Shown: piece by piece, positions 7,380 through 15,747 of the stretch
Position numbering within the stretch: position 1 is the first letter of the stretch
Layout of the letters: each line of letters opens with the position of its first letter
Source: Gammaproteobacteria bacterium
Lineage (GTDB): Bacteria > Pseudomonadota > Gammaproteobacteria > JAUZRS01
Length of the DNA stretch: 64,000 nucleotides
NCBI GenBank assembly: GCA_030949385.1
Contig: JAUZSP010000007.1
Location: 193,210-257,209 of the forward strand
Direction: 5' to 3'
Made by a program: the position numbers and the translations under genes
Notes under the pieces: generated by a model
Told to the model about the DNA's origin: nothing
Databases searched by the model: none
The model's input: only the letters and a program-made list of their open reading frames with translations

Positions 7380-9677
7380 TTAACCGCGTTTTAACGCCCC
7401 GCGTAACGCATCCGCCATCGCACTGCCCAGCGCCACATCTTGATTGGCCTGTTTTAAGGCTTTTTTCTGCTGACCACCGTAACGATCACTCTTTTTTTCC
7501 ACTCGTTCTGCATCACGGGCTTTTTCATTCAACTTCATCGACAAGGCAATACGCTGGCGTTTAATGTCCACCGCCACCACCCGCACGTTAACAATGTCAC
7601 CGGCTTTGACCACATCCCGTGGGTCTTTAACAAAGCGATCTGCCAACTGAGAGATGTGTACCAACCCGTCTTGATGCACCCCCACATCGACAAACGCACC
7701 AAAATTGGTCACATTGGTCACCACCCCTTCAAGACGCATGTCTTCGAGCAGATCTTTCATCGTCTCGACACCCTCTTTAAAGGTGGCGGTTTTAAATTCG
7801 GGACGCGGATCACGACCGGGTTTTTCCAGCTCTTTAAAAATATCCACCACCGTTGGCGCACCGAATGTGTCATCGCGGTAGTCATTGACGTTCAAGCTGT
7901 TTAAAAAAGCACTCTCACCCAAAATTTGCTCGATTTTACGCCCTGATTTTTGCAGAATTTTTTCCACCAGAGAATAAGCCTCGGGATGCACAGCTGAGGC
8001 ATCCAGTGGATTTTTCCCTTTAACAATGCGCAGAAAACCCGCTGCTTGCTCGTAGGCTTTTGGCCCAAGGCGAGACACGTTCAGCAGTTGTTTACGCTCT
8101 TGATACGCGCCATTTTGATCCCGATAAAGCACAATATTTTTTGCCATATCGCGGCTCAACCCCGCCACTTGAGTCAACAGCGCAGGCGAGGCGGTGTTCA
8201 CATCCACCCCCACTGCGTTAACACAATCTTCCACCACCGCTTGCAAACCGCGATTCAGTTGCACTTGATTCACGTCGTGCTGATACTGCCCCACACCAAT
8301 CGCTTTTGGCTCGATCTTCACCAGCTCCGCCAAGGGGTCTTGCAGACGACGAGCAATGGAAACCGCTCCGCGCAAGGAAACGTCCATATCAGGCAGCTCA
8401 TTGGAGGCCAACTCCGAAGCCGAATAGACCGAAGCCCCCGCTTCAGAAACCACTATCGGGGTCATGTTCAACTCCGGCAGTGCCTCACACAGCTCCCGCG
8501 CCAATTTTTCCGTCTCTCTGGAAGCCGTACCGTTGCCTATGCTGATCAAACTGACCTGATGCCTTTTGGCCAGACGTGCCAGTGAGGCGAGCGCCGTATT
8601 CCACTTTTTTTGCGGTGCGTGTGGGTAAATGGTATCGGTGTCCAAAACTTTACCGGTGGCATCCACCAGCGCCACTTTGACTCCGGTGCGCAAGCCGGGA
8701 TCAAGACCTAAGACGGTTTTAGGCCCTGCAGGAGCGGCCAGCAGCAGGTCATTGAGGTTGTTGGCAAAGACCTTAATCGCCTCCGCTTCCGCCTGCTCCT
8801 TGAGTTTGAGTTTCATATCCACGTCAATGCGACTAAAAATCTTAATCTTCCAACTCCACTGCACCGTTTTCCACAACCACGGTGAAGCGACTTCAGGATC
8901 AATCTTAAACTGCGTTGCTACTTCGTTTTCACACCGACTCTGGCCAACGGCCTCCTCTTCGCTCACCTGCAACTTGAGGTTTAATACGCCTTCGTTACGG
9001 CCTCGAAACAGCGCCAAAACACGGTGCGAAGGCATTTTATGCAGCGCTTCACGGTAGTCAAAGTAGTCTTTGAATTTGGCTCCCTCTTCCTCCTTTCCCT
9101 TCGCCACCTGCGAAGCCATCACGCCTTCATCCCAGACCAATTGACGTAAGCGCATCACCAGATCGGCATTTTCGGCGAACTGCTCCATTAAAATCTGCCG
9201 CGCACCGTCCAGAACCGCAGTCACATCGGCCAGCTCTTTTTCGGCATCGACGTAACCTGCTGCAGCCGCTTCGGCATCCAGATCCTGCTGCGCCAACAAT
9301 TGATCTGCCAACGGTTGCAAACCTCGCTCACGGGCAATCTGCGCTTTGGTACGCCGCTTGGGTTTGTAAGGCAGATAGAGATCTTCCAGACGGGTTTTGC
9401 TGTCGGTTTCGCGGATCGACTTTTCCAGTGCGGGAATCAGTTTTCCTTGCTCAAAAATGGTCTCTAGCACCAGCACACGGCGTTTATCCAGCTCACGCAA
9501 GTAAGTCAGACGTTCGTCCAATTGACGCAGATGGGTATCAGTAAGCCCGCCCGTGACCTCTTTACGATAGCGGGAGATAAAAGGCACGGTGTCACCGTCA
9601 TCCAACAAACCCACAGCCGCAGCCACCTGTTTGCGCTCCACCATCAGCTCATCAGCAAGACGGGAAAAAATATCCAT
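7380..9677 (-). CDS. tex: Tex, transcription accessory RNA-binding protein
   Basis: 765 residues from ATG 9677; a longer frame to 9734 exists, but MDIFSRLADELMVERKQV is the usual Tex N-terminus. Domains in order: Tex N-terminal helical region (1-190), YqgF/RNase H-like domain (about 320-450, VLGLDPGLRTGVKVALVD), helix-hairpin-helix repeats (about 490-560, GVDVNTASPALLTQVAGLS), and a C-terminal S1 domain (about 645-715, EGVVTNVTNFGAFVDVG). Tex is a cytoplasmic nucleic-acid binding protein involved in transcription and RNA metabolism. Length and architecture are normal. It is monocistronic and converges on the YebG-like gene. Confidence 0.95.
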   Translation of the reverse strand: MDIFSRLADELMVERKQVAAAVGLLDDGDTVPFISRYRKEVTGGLTDTHLRQLDERLTYLRELDKRRVLVLETIFEQGKLIPALEKSIRETDSKTRLEDLYLPYKPKRRTKAQIARERGLQPLADQLLAQQDLDAEAAAAGYVDAEKELADVTAVLDGARQILMEQFAENADLVMRLRQLVWDEGVMASQVAKGKEEEGAKFKDYFDYREALHKMPSHRVLALFRGRNEGVLNLKLQVSEEEAVGQSRCENEVATQFKIDPEVASPWLWKTVQWSWKIKIFSRIDVDMKLKLKEQAEAEAIKVFANNLNDLLLAAPAGPKTVLGLDPGLRTGVKVALVDATGKVLDTDTIYPHAPQKKWNTALASLARLAKRHQVSLISIGNGTASRETEKLARELCEALPELNMTPIVVSEAGASVYSASELASNELPDMDVSLRGAVSIARRLQDPLAELVKIEPKAIGVGQYQHDVNQVQLNRGLQAVVEDCVNAVGVDVNTASPALLTQVAGLSRDMAKNIVLYRDQNGAYQERKQLLNVSRLGPKAYEQAAGFLRIVKGKNPLDASAVHPEAYSLVEKILQKSGRKIEQILGESAFLNSLNVNDYRDDTFGAPTVVDIFKELEKPGRDPRPEFKTATFKEGVETMKDLLEDMRLEGVVTNVTNFGAFVDVGVHQDGLVHISQLADRFVKDPRDVVKAGDIVNVRVVAVDIKRQRIALSMKLNEKARDAERVEKKSDRYGGQQKKALKQANQDVALGSAMADALRGALKRG

Positions 9678-9871
9678 AGACCAATTCCAAAAGTAACCAA
9701 GGGAAGTTTTAGGGGCGCATCTTGGAATATCCAAAAGGGCTTTGCAAGAGGAGAAACAGGGTAATCAGCAGCGTGTTTTATTAGAGATGGTGAACATTTT
9801 TGATGAAGCGATCCCATAAAAATTTCGGGTGTATACTTTAACACCTACAAATCACACGCTGGACAGCGAGC

Positions 9872-10594
9872 ATGTTAACCGCCCTCAAAACATTATGGTT
9901 CCGCGACCCCAAAGAATCGCCTCTCTACATCAATGACGTTGCAGTGCGCATTCGCGCCGGTATGCTGCTCATCATCCCGCTGTTTATGGGACTGACGCTG
10001 TTTAATGTCGCCTACACCTCAAAATGGGTGGTGGATGGCAACACCGCCAGCGACACCTACGAAACCAACTGGGATGGCGATATTATTTACGCCGTCGAGG
10101 CCAGCAAACGCACCTACGAATACAGCACTCAAACAATTGTGCTGTTTTACGCCCTGTTCGAGATGCTAGCGGGCATGTTTCGCCTCACCGCTCGCCTCTC
10201 ACCGACGATTTTATTGGCCAGTCTGTTGGCCAAAAACAGCCCGCCAGTTTGGAAGCCCCTACTGCCCAAGCGTTTTGCCTGGAGCATCGGAGCCTGCCTG
10301 ATCAGCATCTGCTTGGTGTTTTTCAACCCAGACACCTTTGCTCAATGGGTTAATTTTTTATCAACCAGCCCGCTGCTGCCCACCACAGAAAACTACATGC
10401 CCGCCAACACCGGAACCACCTTGGTCTGGGTTTGTCTCGGTTTTATGTGGTTGGAAGCGATTTTGGGTTTTTGTGTCGGCTGTAAACTGCACGCCTTGCT
10501 GGTTTGGATGGGTGTGCTAAAAGAAGAGTGTGAGGCCTGCAATAACATTGACTGGCAAAAAATTGCTGAAAATCAGCAGAAAAAAACACGTTGA
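9872..10594 (+). CDS. DUF4395 family integral membrane protein
   Basis: 240 residues with four or five hydrophobic segments (about 28-48, 90-110, 134-152, 187-207). The DUF4395 pattern is present: INDVAVRIRAGMLLIIPLFM near the start, AGMFRLTARLSPT in the middle and GFCVGCKLHALLVWMGVL near the end, with the conserved Cys-x-x-Cys. The family has no firm function. A charged periplasmic loop sits at about 55-85. The next gene starts 40 bp downstream on the same strand, so they may be cotranscribed. Confidence 0.75.
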   Translation: MLTALKTLWFRDPKESPLYINDVAVRIRAGMLLIIPLFMGLTLFNVAYTSKWVVDGNTASDTYETNWDGDIIYAVEASKRTYEYSTQTIVLFYALFEMLAGMFRLTARLSPTILLASLLAKNSPPVWKPLLPKRFAWSIGACLISICLVFFNPDTFAQWVNFLSTSPLLPTTENYMPANTGTTLVWVCLGFMWLEAILGFCVGCKLHALLVWMGVLKEECEACNNIDWQKIAENQQKKTR

Positions 10595-10634
10595 TTGCCT
10601 TAAAATAACCGCTTTAATCAGACTCAGGAACATC

Positions 10635-11609
10635 ATGAACAGACACTCTGTTTTACCCCGCCTTGCCCTACTCGCCCTTATTGGCCTCAGCTCACCCAAC
10701 CATGCTGCAACGGAAAAAACAAGTCACAGCCTATTTCCAAGCGACGTTTTTATCAGCATGAAAGCAGACGCGACCGTACAACACTTTCCCGTGCAAAACA
10801 GCTGGAAAGGCGGAGCAAACATGCTCTACACCGCCATCAGCCCCGATGGCAAAACCGTCTTGGCCACCAGCCCCTCCAGCCAATCACTGTACGTTTTTGA
10901 TGCCAAAAGCGGCCAACAACGCGCCATTATTACCGTCGGCAAAGCCCCCAAAGGAGTCAAAATCAGCCCCGATGGCCAGTGGGCTTATGTGAGCAATCAA
11001 GGTTCGGCAAACATCAGTGTGGTTGAGTTAAACACCTTGAAGGTAATCGATACCATTCAAGTTGAAAAAGAGCCACATAATGCACGTTTCAGTCACGATG
11101 GAAAATGGGCGTACGTCACCCTGCAAGGCGGTGCTGGGCTGGGCGTGATCAACACCAAAAAACGTAAAATGATCCAAGTCATCCCGCTGCCGGGTTTAAC
11201 CGGCCCGCACAATTTGGATCTCTCTAAAGATGGCAAAACCGCCTTTGTGCGCGACTTTGTTCACCATGTGGCGGTATTGGATTTAACCACGAATAAGGTT
11301 AAAAAAATCATCACCGTTGGCAACGGTCACGGCGGCATTGACGTCAGCCCCGACGGTCGTTACGCCATCACCACGGCAATTGGCGATACCGTACTTTCTG
11401 TGATCGACACCCAGACTTTAGAAGTCACCAGAATCGAACTGGGCAACGGCTCCCACGGCGTTCGCAGCAGCGCCGACAGCCGTTGGATTTACGTCACCTT
11501 ACCGCAAGCCAACGAAATCGCGGTTATCAACAGCCGCACATTGAAAATCGAGCGGAGAATTAAGAGCGGTAAATTCCCTTTCTGGATCGCACTGCAAGGC
11601 AACCCATAA
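10635..11609 (+). CDS. Exported YVTN-type beta-propeller protein
   Basis: 324 residues from ATG 10635 (CAGGAA lies just upstream; the frame is open from 10530 but that start lies inside the preceding gene). A signal peptide ends near SSPNHAA. The mature protein is a string of about seven blades of roughly 42 residues, each with an ISPDG(K/Q/R)-type turn followed by a YV or FV strand: ISPDGKTVLA, ISPDGQWAYV, FSHDGKWAYV, LSKDGKTAFV, VSPDGRYAIT. This is the YVTN/WD40-like propeller family. Such periplasmic propellers serve as binding platforms or accompany metal and redox proteins; no catalytic residues can be named. Confidence 0.85.
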   Translation: MNRHSVLPRLALLALIGLSSPNHAATEKTSHSLFPSDVFISMKADATVQHFPVQNSWKGGANMLYTAISPDGKTVLATSPSSQSLYVFDAKSGQQRAIITVGKAPKGVKISPDGQWAYVSNQGSANISVVELNTLKVIDTIQVEKEPHNARFSHDGKWAYVTLQGGAGLGVINTKKRKMIQVIPLPGLTGPHNLDLSKDGKTAFVRDFVHHVAVLDLTTNKVKKIITVGNGHGGIDVSPDGRYAITTAIGDTVLSVIDTQTLEVTRIELGNGSHGVRSSADSRWIYVTLPQANEIAVINSRTLKIERRIKSGKFPFWIALQGNP

Positions 11610-11613
11610 AACC

Positions 11614-12159
11614 CTATTTCAACATCACCAAAGCGCGTTTTAACACCGGCAACGCTTTGGGAACTTGAATGTCCATAATGTAATCAGGTACCCATTTATT
11701 GTCTTTTTCACCTAGAATTTTGGCAACATTGTTGCCAAAATTACGCCGCATAACGTAACTCGGACCGTCCTCTTCGCTAAAATCCGACTGAGCATAATCG
11801 GCCATGCGCTCATTTAACAGCGCCACAAAATTGCTGCGGTGATCAATTTCTGGCTCAAAATCAGCGCGGTTTTCCGCATAAAAATCGACCATATACAGCG
11901 CCAAGGCACTAACAAAAATCTGTCGCTCTTCTTCGCTTTTTTTACCGTAAATGCTGCGATCCACCACCTGAATTAAAAAGGCAGAAAATTCCGCCAACAC
12001 ATCCAGACGTTGGCATTGCGTGTCGGTTTGAAAGCCTTCGTTTTCAATTTCCAACAACGCCGTTTGACCAATTTTCCAGATAGCAATGCCAATGGCCGTC
12101 GCCACATGCTCTGTTGAACGATCCCGATCTTTTTGATTCCAGCGAGTTTTAACGCGCAT
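11614..12159 (-). CDS. Conserved-looking hypothetical protein, 181 residues
   Basis: Not recognised. ATG 12159 is chosen over 12204 because AGAGGAGATACATCA precedes it. The protein is soluble and mostly helical, with no signal or membrane segment. Notable stretches are EHVATAIGIAIWKIGQTAL, LAEFSAFLIQVVDRSIYGK, LALYMVDFYAENR and DGPSYVMRRNFGNNVAKILG. The gene is single, convergent with the propeller gene and divergent from the next one. I can offer no function. Confidence 0.7.
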   Translation of the reverse strand: MRVKTRWNQKDRDRSTEHVATAIGIAIWKIGQTALLEIENEGFQTDTQCQRLDVLAEFSAFLIQVVDRSIYGKKSEEERQIFVSALALYMVDFYAENRADFEPEIDHRSNFVALLNERMADYAQSDFSEEDGPSYVMRRNFGNNVAKILGEKDNKWVPDYIMDIQVPKALPVLKRALVMLK

Positions 12160-12272
12160 TGATGTATCTCCTCTAAAAATGATTCGACTGGAACAGTGGA
12201 GCACTCACGCCAGCCCGTGCTAGCATGGCCTCACTGCTTAAACTCATATTCCTAAACTTAGAAAAAGTCCTC

Positions 12273-12653
12273 ATGTCTGACAACAAACACCTGCTCGCCA
12301 TCATTGAACACGGCGGTTACCCGAATTTATTACCCCTCTACCAAGAGCTGGGGCTGACCACTCACACCGCACCCTCGATGCGTAAAGGTCTTTCGCTGTG
12401 CAAAAAACACAAACCGGATATTGTGGTAGCGGAGTTTATCTACGCCCCCACTTACGGCTCTTACATCTGTAATTTAGAATCGCTGTTTGCTTTTTTGCAA
12501 CGCAGCAAACCCGACACACAATTGATTGTCTTTATTGAAAAAGAGCATCTGCACCATCTGGAAAAAGTCGCGGATCGTTTTCCCATTGCGGCGGTGATAA
12601 CTCACCCCATTCAACCGCATGAGGTCGAAGCAAAACTGCGACAGCACTTATAA
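12273..12653 (+). CDS. Receiver-like hypothetical protein lacking the phosphoacceptor Asp
   Basis: 126 residues from ATG 12273. The alternation of hydrophobic strands and helices (HLLAIIEH, PDIVVAEFIY, TQLIVFIEKE, PIAAVITHPI, then QPHEVEAKLRQHL) looks like a CheY receiver fold. At the position of the usual phosphorylated Asp there is VVAEF, so Glu instead of Asp. This may be a degenerate receiver that works without phosphorylation. The fold call is inferred from pattern only. The gene converges on the next minus-strand orphan with no gap. Confidence 0.55.
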   Translation: MSDNKHLLAIIEHGGYPNLLPLYQELGLTTHTAPSMRKGLSLCKKHKPDIVVAEFIYAPTYGSYICNLESLFAFLQRSKPDTQLIVFIEKEHLHHLEKVADRFPIAAVITHPIQPHEVEAKLRQHL

Positions 12654-12974
12654 TTAGACAACCAGTTCCGTCTCACTCATTTCACCGCTCGTATCCACCA
12701 GCACCTCTTGAATGCCCGGCACCCGTTTTAAAATGTAAGCGGCCAGCAACACCCCCATTTTTTGATTTTGGCGATGAATGGCACTGACGATTTTATCCGC
12801 TACAATTTGGCAGCGCTGATATTGATCTGGTGCTTCAACCCAATCGCGGCTCATCTGCCAGCCGCGATCCATATCCGCGTCCAGTTGGCGAAAAAACTCA
12901 TCGGCACTGGTTAAAATAGATTCCGGCACTTCAATCGGAAAACTTTCGCCTTCCACTGTTATTTTTAATTTCAT
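12654..12974 (-). CDS. Hypothetical protein, 106 residues
   Basis: Not recognised. It begins MKLKITVEGESFPIEVPESI, a beta-hairpin-like start, and continues with helices including RGWQMSRDWVEAPDQYQRCQ and IVADKIVSAIHRQNQKMG. It is soluble, acidic and has no signal. The start is supported by AAGAAGAAAT upstream. Its stop is immediately adjacent to the stop of the convergent receiver-like gene. Confidence 0.65.
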   Translation of the reverse strand: MKLKITVEGESFPIEVPESILTSADEFFRQLDADMDRGWQMSRDWVEAPDQYQRCQIVADKIVSAIHRQNQKMGVLLAAYILKRVPGIQEVLVDTSGEMSETELVV

Positions 12975-13094
12975 TTCTTCTTTACCTTATTCACTCGGCC
13001 CAGCACATGGCATCCGGCACTTTCATAATTTAATTCAATCGGTATGATAACCGCGAGCCTCACGACACGCTGTTTACCACCGGAGACCCGTCCC

Positions 13095-13769
13095 ATGCTG
13101 ATCGAAATCCCCAATGTATTGACCCCAATGCAGCTCAAACAGATTCAAGATAAACTTGCACACGCCACCTTTATCGACGGCAAACTCTCCGCTGGCAGCG
13201 CCGCTCAACGGCAAAAAAACAACGAAGAGCTCCCGCCAAATTCACAACTGCAACAGGAGCTGAACGCACTGGTGATGAATAATCTGCTGCGTCACCCCAT
13301 CTTTCAAAGTGCGGTTTTGCCCCACCGTGTTGGCAGCCCATTTTATGTGCGTTACAGCACGGGGATGCACTACGGCGAACACCTCGATGACCCCATCATG
13401 GGACCGATGGGGCAACAGTACCGCAGCGACGTCTCCACTAGCCTGTTTCTCAATGAGCCGGATGACTACCAAGGCGGTGAACTGGTGATCAAAACCCAAT
13501 TTGGTCAACAAAAGATCAAACTGGCGGCGGGCAGCGCCATTGTCTATTCCTCCACCAGCCGCCATCACGTTGCGAAAGTCACCGCTGGCGAACGTCTGGC
13601 GGCGGTCACGTGGAGTCAAAGTCTGATTCGAGACCCCGACAAACGCCAACTGCTGTACGAATTGAGTTTAGCGCGCGACAGTCTGCTGCGCAGCGCTCCT
13701 GAAAGCCAAGAGTCCCAATACGTGGACAGCAGTTACATGAACTTAATGCGCATGTGGTCAGAGCTTTAA
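13095..13769 (+). CDS. PiuC/YbiX-type Fe(II) 2-oxoglutarate-dependent hydroxylase
   Basis: 224 residues from ATG 13095, which gives the family N-terminus MLIEIPNVLTPMQLKQIQ. The double-stranded beta-helix core has the HxD iron ligands in YGEHLDDPIM, the distal His in TSRHHVAKVTAGERLAAV, and the 2-oxoglutarate-binding Arg in the same segment. SLFLNEPDDYQGGELVI is a strong family motif. PiuC/YbiX proteins are PKHD-type hydroxylases often linked to iron uptake. Here it is alone, with no TonB receptor beside it, so the link to iron is family knowledge only. Confidence 0.88.
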   Translation: MLIEIPNVLTPMQLKQIQDKLAHATFIDGKLSAGSAAQRQKNNEELPPNSQLQQELNALVMNNLLRHPIFQSAVLPHRVGSPFYVRYSTGMHYGEHLDDPIMGPMGQQYRSDVSTSLFLNEPDDYQGGELVIKTQFGQQKIKLAAGSAIVYSSTSRHHVAKVTAGERLAAVTWSQSLIRDPDKRQLLYELSLARDSLLRSAPESQESQYVDSSYMNLMRMWSEL

Positions 13770-13772
13770 CAC

Positions 13773-13814
13773 AAAAAAAGGGGTCAAAGCTCGCAGCCTC
13801 ACCCCTCTTTTTTT
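13773..13814. terminator. Bidirectional terminator between convergent genes
   Basis: AAAAAAAGGGGT (13773-13784) pairs with ACCCCTCTTTTTTT (13801-13814) around a 16-nt loop. The A-rich and T-rich flanks allow termination of both the hydroxylase gene (plus) and the DsrC-like gene (minus). Confidence 0.75.
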
Positions 13815-13843
13815 CCGACCTAAACAGTTAAACCCTGAACGGT

Positions 13844-14179
13844 TTAGCTACAGCCTTTAGGGCGAGGCAAACCGGCAATTTTATTTGCCGATTTCACCAA
13901 ACCACCCATTGGGAACAAACCGTAGATGTATTTGCTGGTACTGCGGTCTTTGCCGTATTTTTTCTTCATGACTTTTGCAAAAATACGCGGCTCGGCAACG
14001 GTACTGTTGGTCTCAAAGTAATCACGCGCTTCGTTGACCACCACCCAATGCTCTTCACTCATCTCTACATCTTCAATTTTGGCCACTTCCAGAGCCACTT
14101 CCACTGTCCATTCATCCAGATTTTCCAACCAACCCGCTTCGCTCAACTCAATGGTTTTGCCGTTTGCTTCAATTTGCAT
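13844..14179 (-). CDS. TusE/DsrC-family sulfur relay protein with one conserved cysteine
   Basis: 111 residues from ATG 14179 (GAGGATAAAGTG upstream; the frame extends to 14236 without need). The DsrC fold is evident: MQIEANGKTIELSEAGWL, a central EEHWVVVNEARDYF helix, and the C-terminal arm ANKIAGLPRPKGCS. The penultimate Cys (Cys110 here, CysA) is kept. The second functional Cys of true DsrC, 11 residues earlier, is Asn99. This matches TusE-type family members, which have only the penultimate Cys and take part in sulfur transfer rather than in the DsrAB trisulfide cycle. A terminator separates it from the upstream 67-residue gene, so it probably has its own promoter. Confidence 0.88.
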   Translation of the reverse strand: MQIEANGKTIELSEAGWLENLDEWTVEVALEVAKIEDVEMSEEHWVVVNEARDYFETNSTVAEPRIFAKVMKKKYGKDRSTSKYIYGLFPMGGLVKSANKIAGLPRPKGCS

Positions 14180-14298
14180 CACTTTATCCTCATCAAAATG
14201 CCTGACGGTATCGAAATACCCAACCGTAATGGTCAACTTTATCCTAAAGACAGGATAATGGCCTGAATTTTTTTTTCAATCTTTATTTGAACAACACA

Positions 14299-14336
14299 CA
14301 AAAAAAGCCGCAGCCCAACTGGGTTTACGGCTTTGA
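14299..14336 (-). terminator. Rho-independent terminator after the 67-residue gene
   Basis: On the minus strand AAAGCCGTAAACCC and GGGCTGCGGCTTT form a GC-rich stem with an AGTT loop, followed by TTTTGTGTG. It lies 20 bp after the stop of the 67-residue gene and ends that transcript before the TusE-like gene. Confidence 0.75.
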
Positions 14337-14355
14337 ACAGCACCGAACGTTTTAA

Positions 14356-14559
14356 CTAACGTACAGAACCTTTTTCTGCATGAGCAATATCAACCAATTT
14401 CACTGCCATGTCATCGTACTTTTTACGGTAACCGAACAATTTATCATCATCTTCAGGCATGAAGTATTCTTTCATGCCAACACCGTGTTCACGCTCGTAC
14501 GCGGAAAAATCGTTCTGCATTGCGATCATCTCTTTGATCAAATCTGTTTTTTCACTCAT
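14356..14559 (-). CDS. Small orphan protein, 67 residues, in the DsrC-paralogue cluster
   Basis: A soluble, highly charged helical protein, MSEKTDLIKEMIAMQNDF at the start and DIAHAEKGSVR at the end. AAAGG lies before the ATG. I do not recognise a named family, though I believe similar small proteins sit next to dsrC-like genes in other sulfur oxidisers. It is flanked by two DsrC paralogues on the same strand, so a role in the same sulfur-related process is likely but unproven. No cysteine is present. Confidence 0.7.
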   Translation of the reverse strand: MSEKTDLIKEMIAMQNDFSAYEREHGVGMKEYFMPEDDDKLFGYRKKYDDMAVKLVDIAHAEKGSVR

Positions 14560-14591
14560 GGTCTTATACCTTTACCTTAATGGAAATTTCA

Positions 14592-14643
14592 GACCGCTTA
14601 ATCAGCGGTTGGTTTCAATCACAGTCACACCAGCAAGGCTGGT
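14592..14643 (-). other. Two short stem-loops in the mRNA gap of the DsrC-like/Cas6 cluster
   Basis: ACCAGC-AAG-GCTGGT (14629-14643) and ACCGCT-TAATC-AGCGGT (14592-14608) are two perfect 6-bp stems. They lie between the stop of the cysteine-less DsrC gene and the start of the 67-residue gene. Neither is followed by a T-tract on the minus strand, so they are not classical terminators. They could stabilise or define ends of a processed mRNA. Confidence 0.5.
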
Positions 14644-14982
14644 TTAGTAACCGCCTTTACGGCGACTTTCTGGCAGACCAGAGAGACGCCCCCCTTGTTT
14701 GCTGGGATCACCAGGGAAAAGATCGTACAAGGTTTTTGCATTGATCTTTTCGCCCCATTTTTTGCCCATGGTTTTCACCATCGCACGGGTGTTCGGCTGA
14801 TTAGCGCCGTTATTAATGAACTCATCACGAAGATAATTCATCAAATCCCAATGTTTGTCGGTCAATTCCAGTGTTTCAGAAGCTGCCATATGGGTTGCCA
14901 AATCTTCACTCCAATCTTCAATATTTACCAAGTAACCGCTTGCGGTGGTTTCAATGCTAGCACCGTTAAATTCAAGAGCCAT
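14644..14982 (-). CDS. Cysteine-less DsrC-family protein (RspA-type)
   Basis: 112 residues with the DsrC fold pattern: MALEFNGASIETTASGYLVN, the helix KHWDLMNYLRDEFI, AKTLYDLFPGDP, and the arm RLSGLPESRRKGGY. Both functional cysteines are missing: the arm has Gly and Arg where CysB and CysA would be. Members without either Cys have been grouped, as I recall, as RspA (regulatory sulfur-related) proteins. They cannot carry sulfur themselves, so a regulatory or competitive role at DsrC partners is plausible. The gene lies 66 bp after the Cas6-like gene in the same orientation. Confidence 0.87.
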   Translation of the reverse strand: MALEFNGASIETTASGYLVNIEDWSEDLATHMAASETLELTDKHWDLMNYLRDEFINNGANQPNTRAMVKTMGKKWGEKINAKTLYDLFPGDPSKQGGRLSGLPESRRKGGY

Positions 14983-15048
14983 AAACCGTCTCCTTAAGTC
15001 ATTTAATCACTGATGGTTAATAAAAAATGAGCTTATAAAAAAGCCCTG

Positions 15049-15738
15049 TTACTTCATCTGCTGTGTTTTGTTCACCGCCTCAATGCCTTTATGCGGAATA
15101 AATAAACCACAACCAATTTTACGCCCGCCACCCAAACCCATACGCTGCAAACGCACCGACTCTTCTATATCTAAGTCAGCCAGCATCAAACTGCGCGTAA
15201 ATAAAGGCCCTTTCGGGGTTTCAAAACGGTGTGAAAGACCACTCAACATCTTGCGCACCGTAATATCCATTGCGCTCAAACGCGCCACAACGGAGGTTAA
15301 AAACTCATCTTCATCCTGATTTTTATCCACCTCAATGTAGCGGGAAAAAACCGTGGTTAATTTGCTCAATTTTTTACGCGAGGTCTCGCCCAACGTCAAT
15401 TTCCCTAAAGACATATTTAATGTCTGACCCTGCAACTGCTCCGCCTCTGCCAAGCGGTGCTTGGGCAGACGCAAGGTCAAACGCGCACGACGTGACAAGT
15501 GCAACAGATCTTCTGGGTTTTCTGGGCGCTGCCAACCGTTGGCCGAATTTGCCACATGAATCAGGTGAATACCCGCCTCTGGTTCGTCTTCCAACCAAGG
15601 CAAAACCTCGCACAAGGATTGAGACAATACATAAGCGTGATCCACGGGAATCGAAGAGCCAATCAGTTTAAAAGAGAGGTCCATGACCTCATCAGTAAGC
15701 TCATATTCCTGCTCTTCTGGGCTCTCTTGCCAATACAT
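15049..15738 (-). CDS. Solitary Cas6/Cmx6-like RNA endonuclease
   Basis: 229 residues resembling the I-MYXAN type Cas6 (Cmx6). Key family features are VMDLSFKLIGSSIPVDHAYVLS at 19-39, written in parts: DLSFKLIG then PVDHAYVLS, with His34 as candidate catalytic residue; SRRARLTLRLP near 83-93; and the C-terminal glycine-rich loop RLQRMGLGGGRKIGCGLFIP near 196-216. Cas6 proteins are ferredoxin-fold ribonucleases that cut CRISPR repeat hairpins. No other cas gene and no repeat-spacer array exists in this window, and the gene sits between DsrC-family and orphan genes. It may have been recruited to process another RNA. AGAGGC precedes the ATG. Confidence 0.82.
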   Translation of the reverse strand: MYWQESPEEQEYELTDEVMDLSFKLIGSSIPVDHAYVLSQSLCEVLPWLEDEPEAGIHLIHVANSANGWQRPENPEDLLHLSRRARLTLRLPKHRLAEAEQLQGQTLNMSLGKLTLGETSRKKLSKLTTVFSRYIEVDKNQDEDEFLTSVVARLSAMDITVRKMLSGLSHRFETPKGPLFTRSLMLADLDIEESVRLQRMGLGGGRKIGCGLFIPHKGIEAVNKTQQMK

Positions 15739-15747
15739 ACGCTGCCT

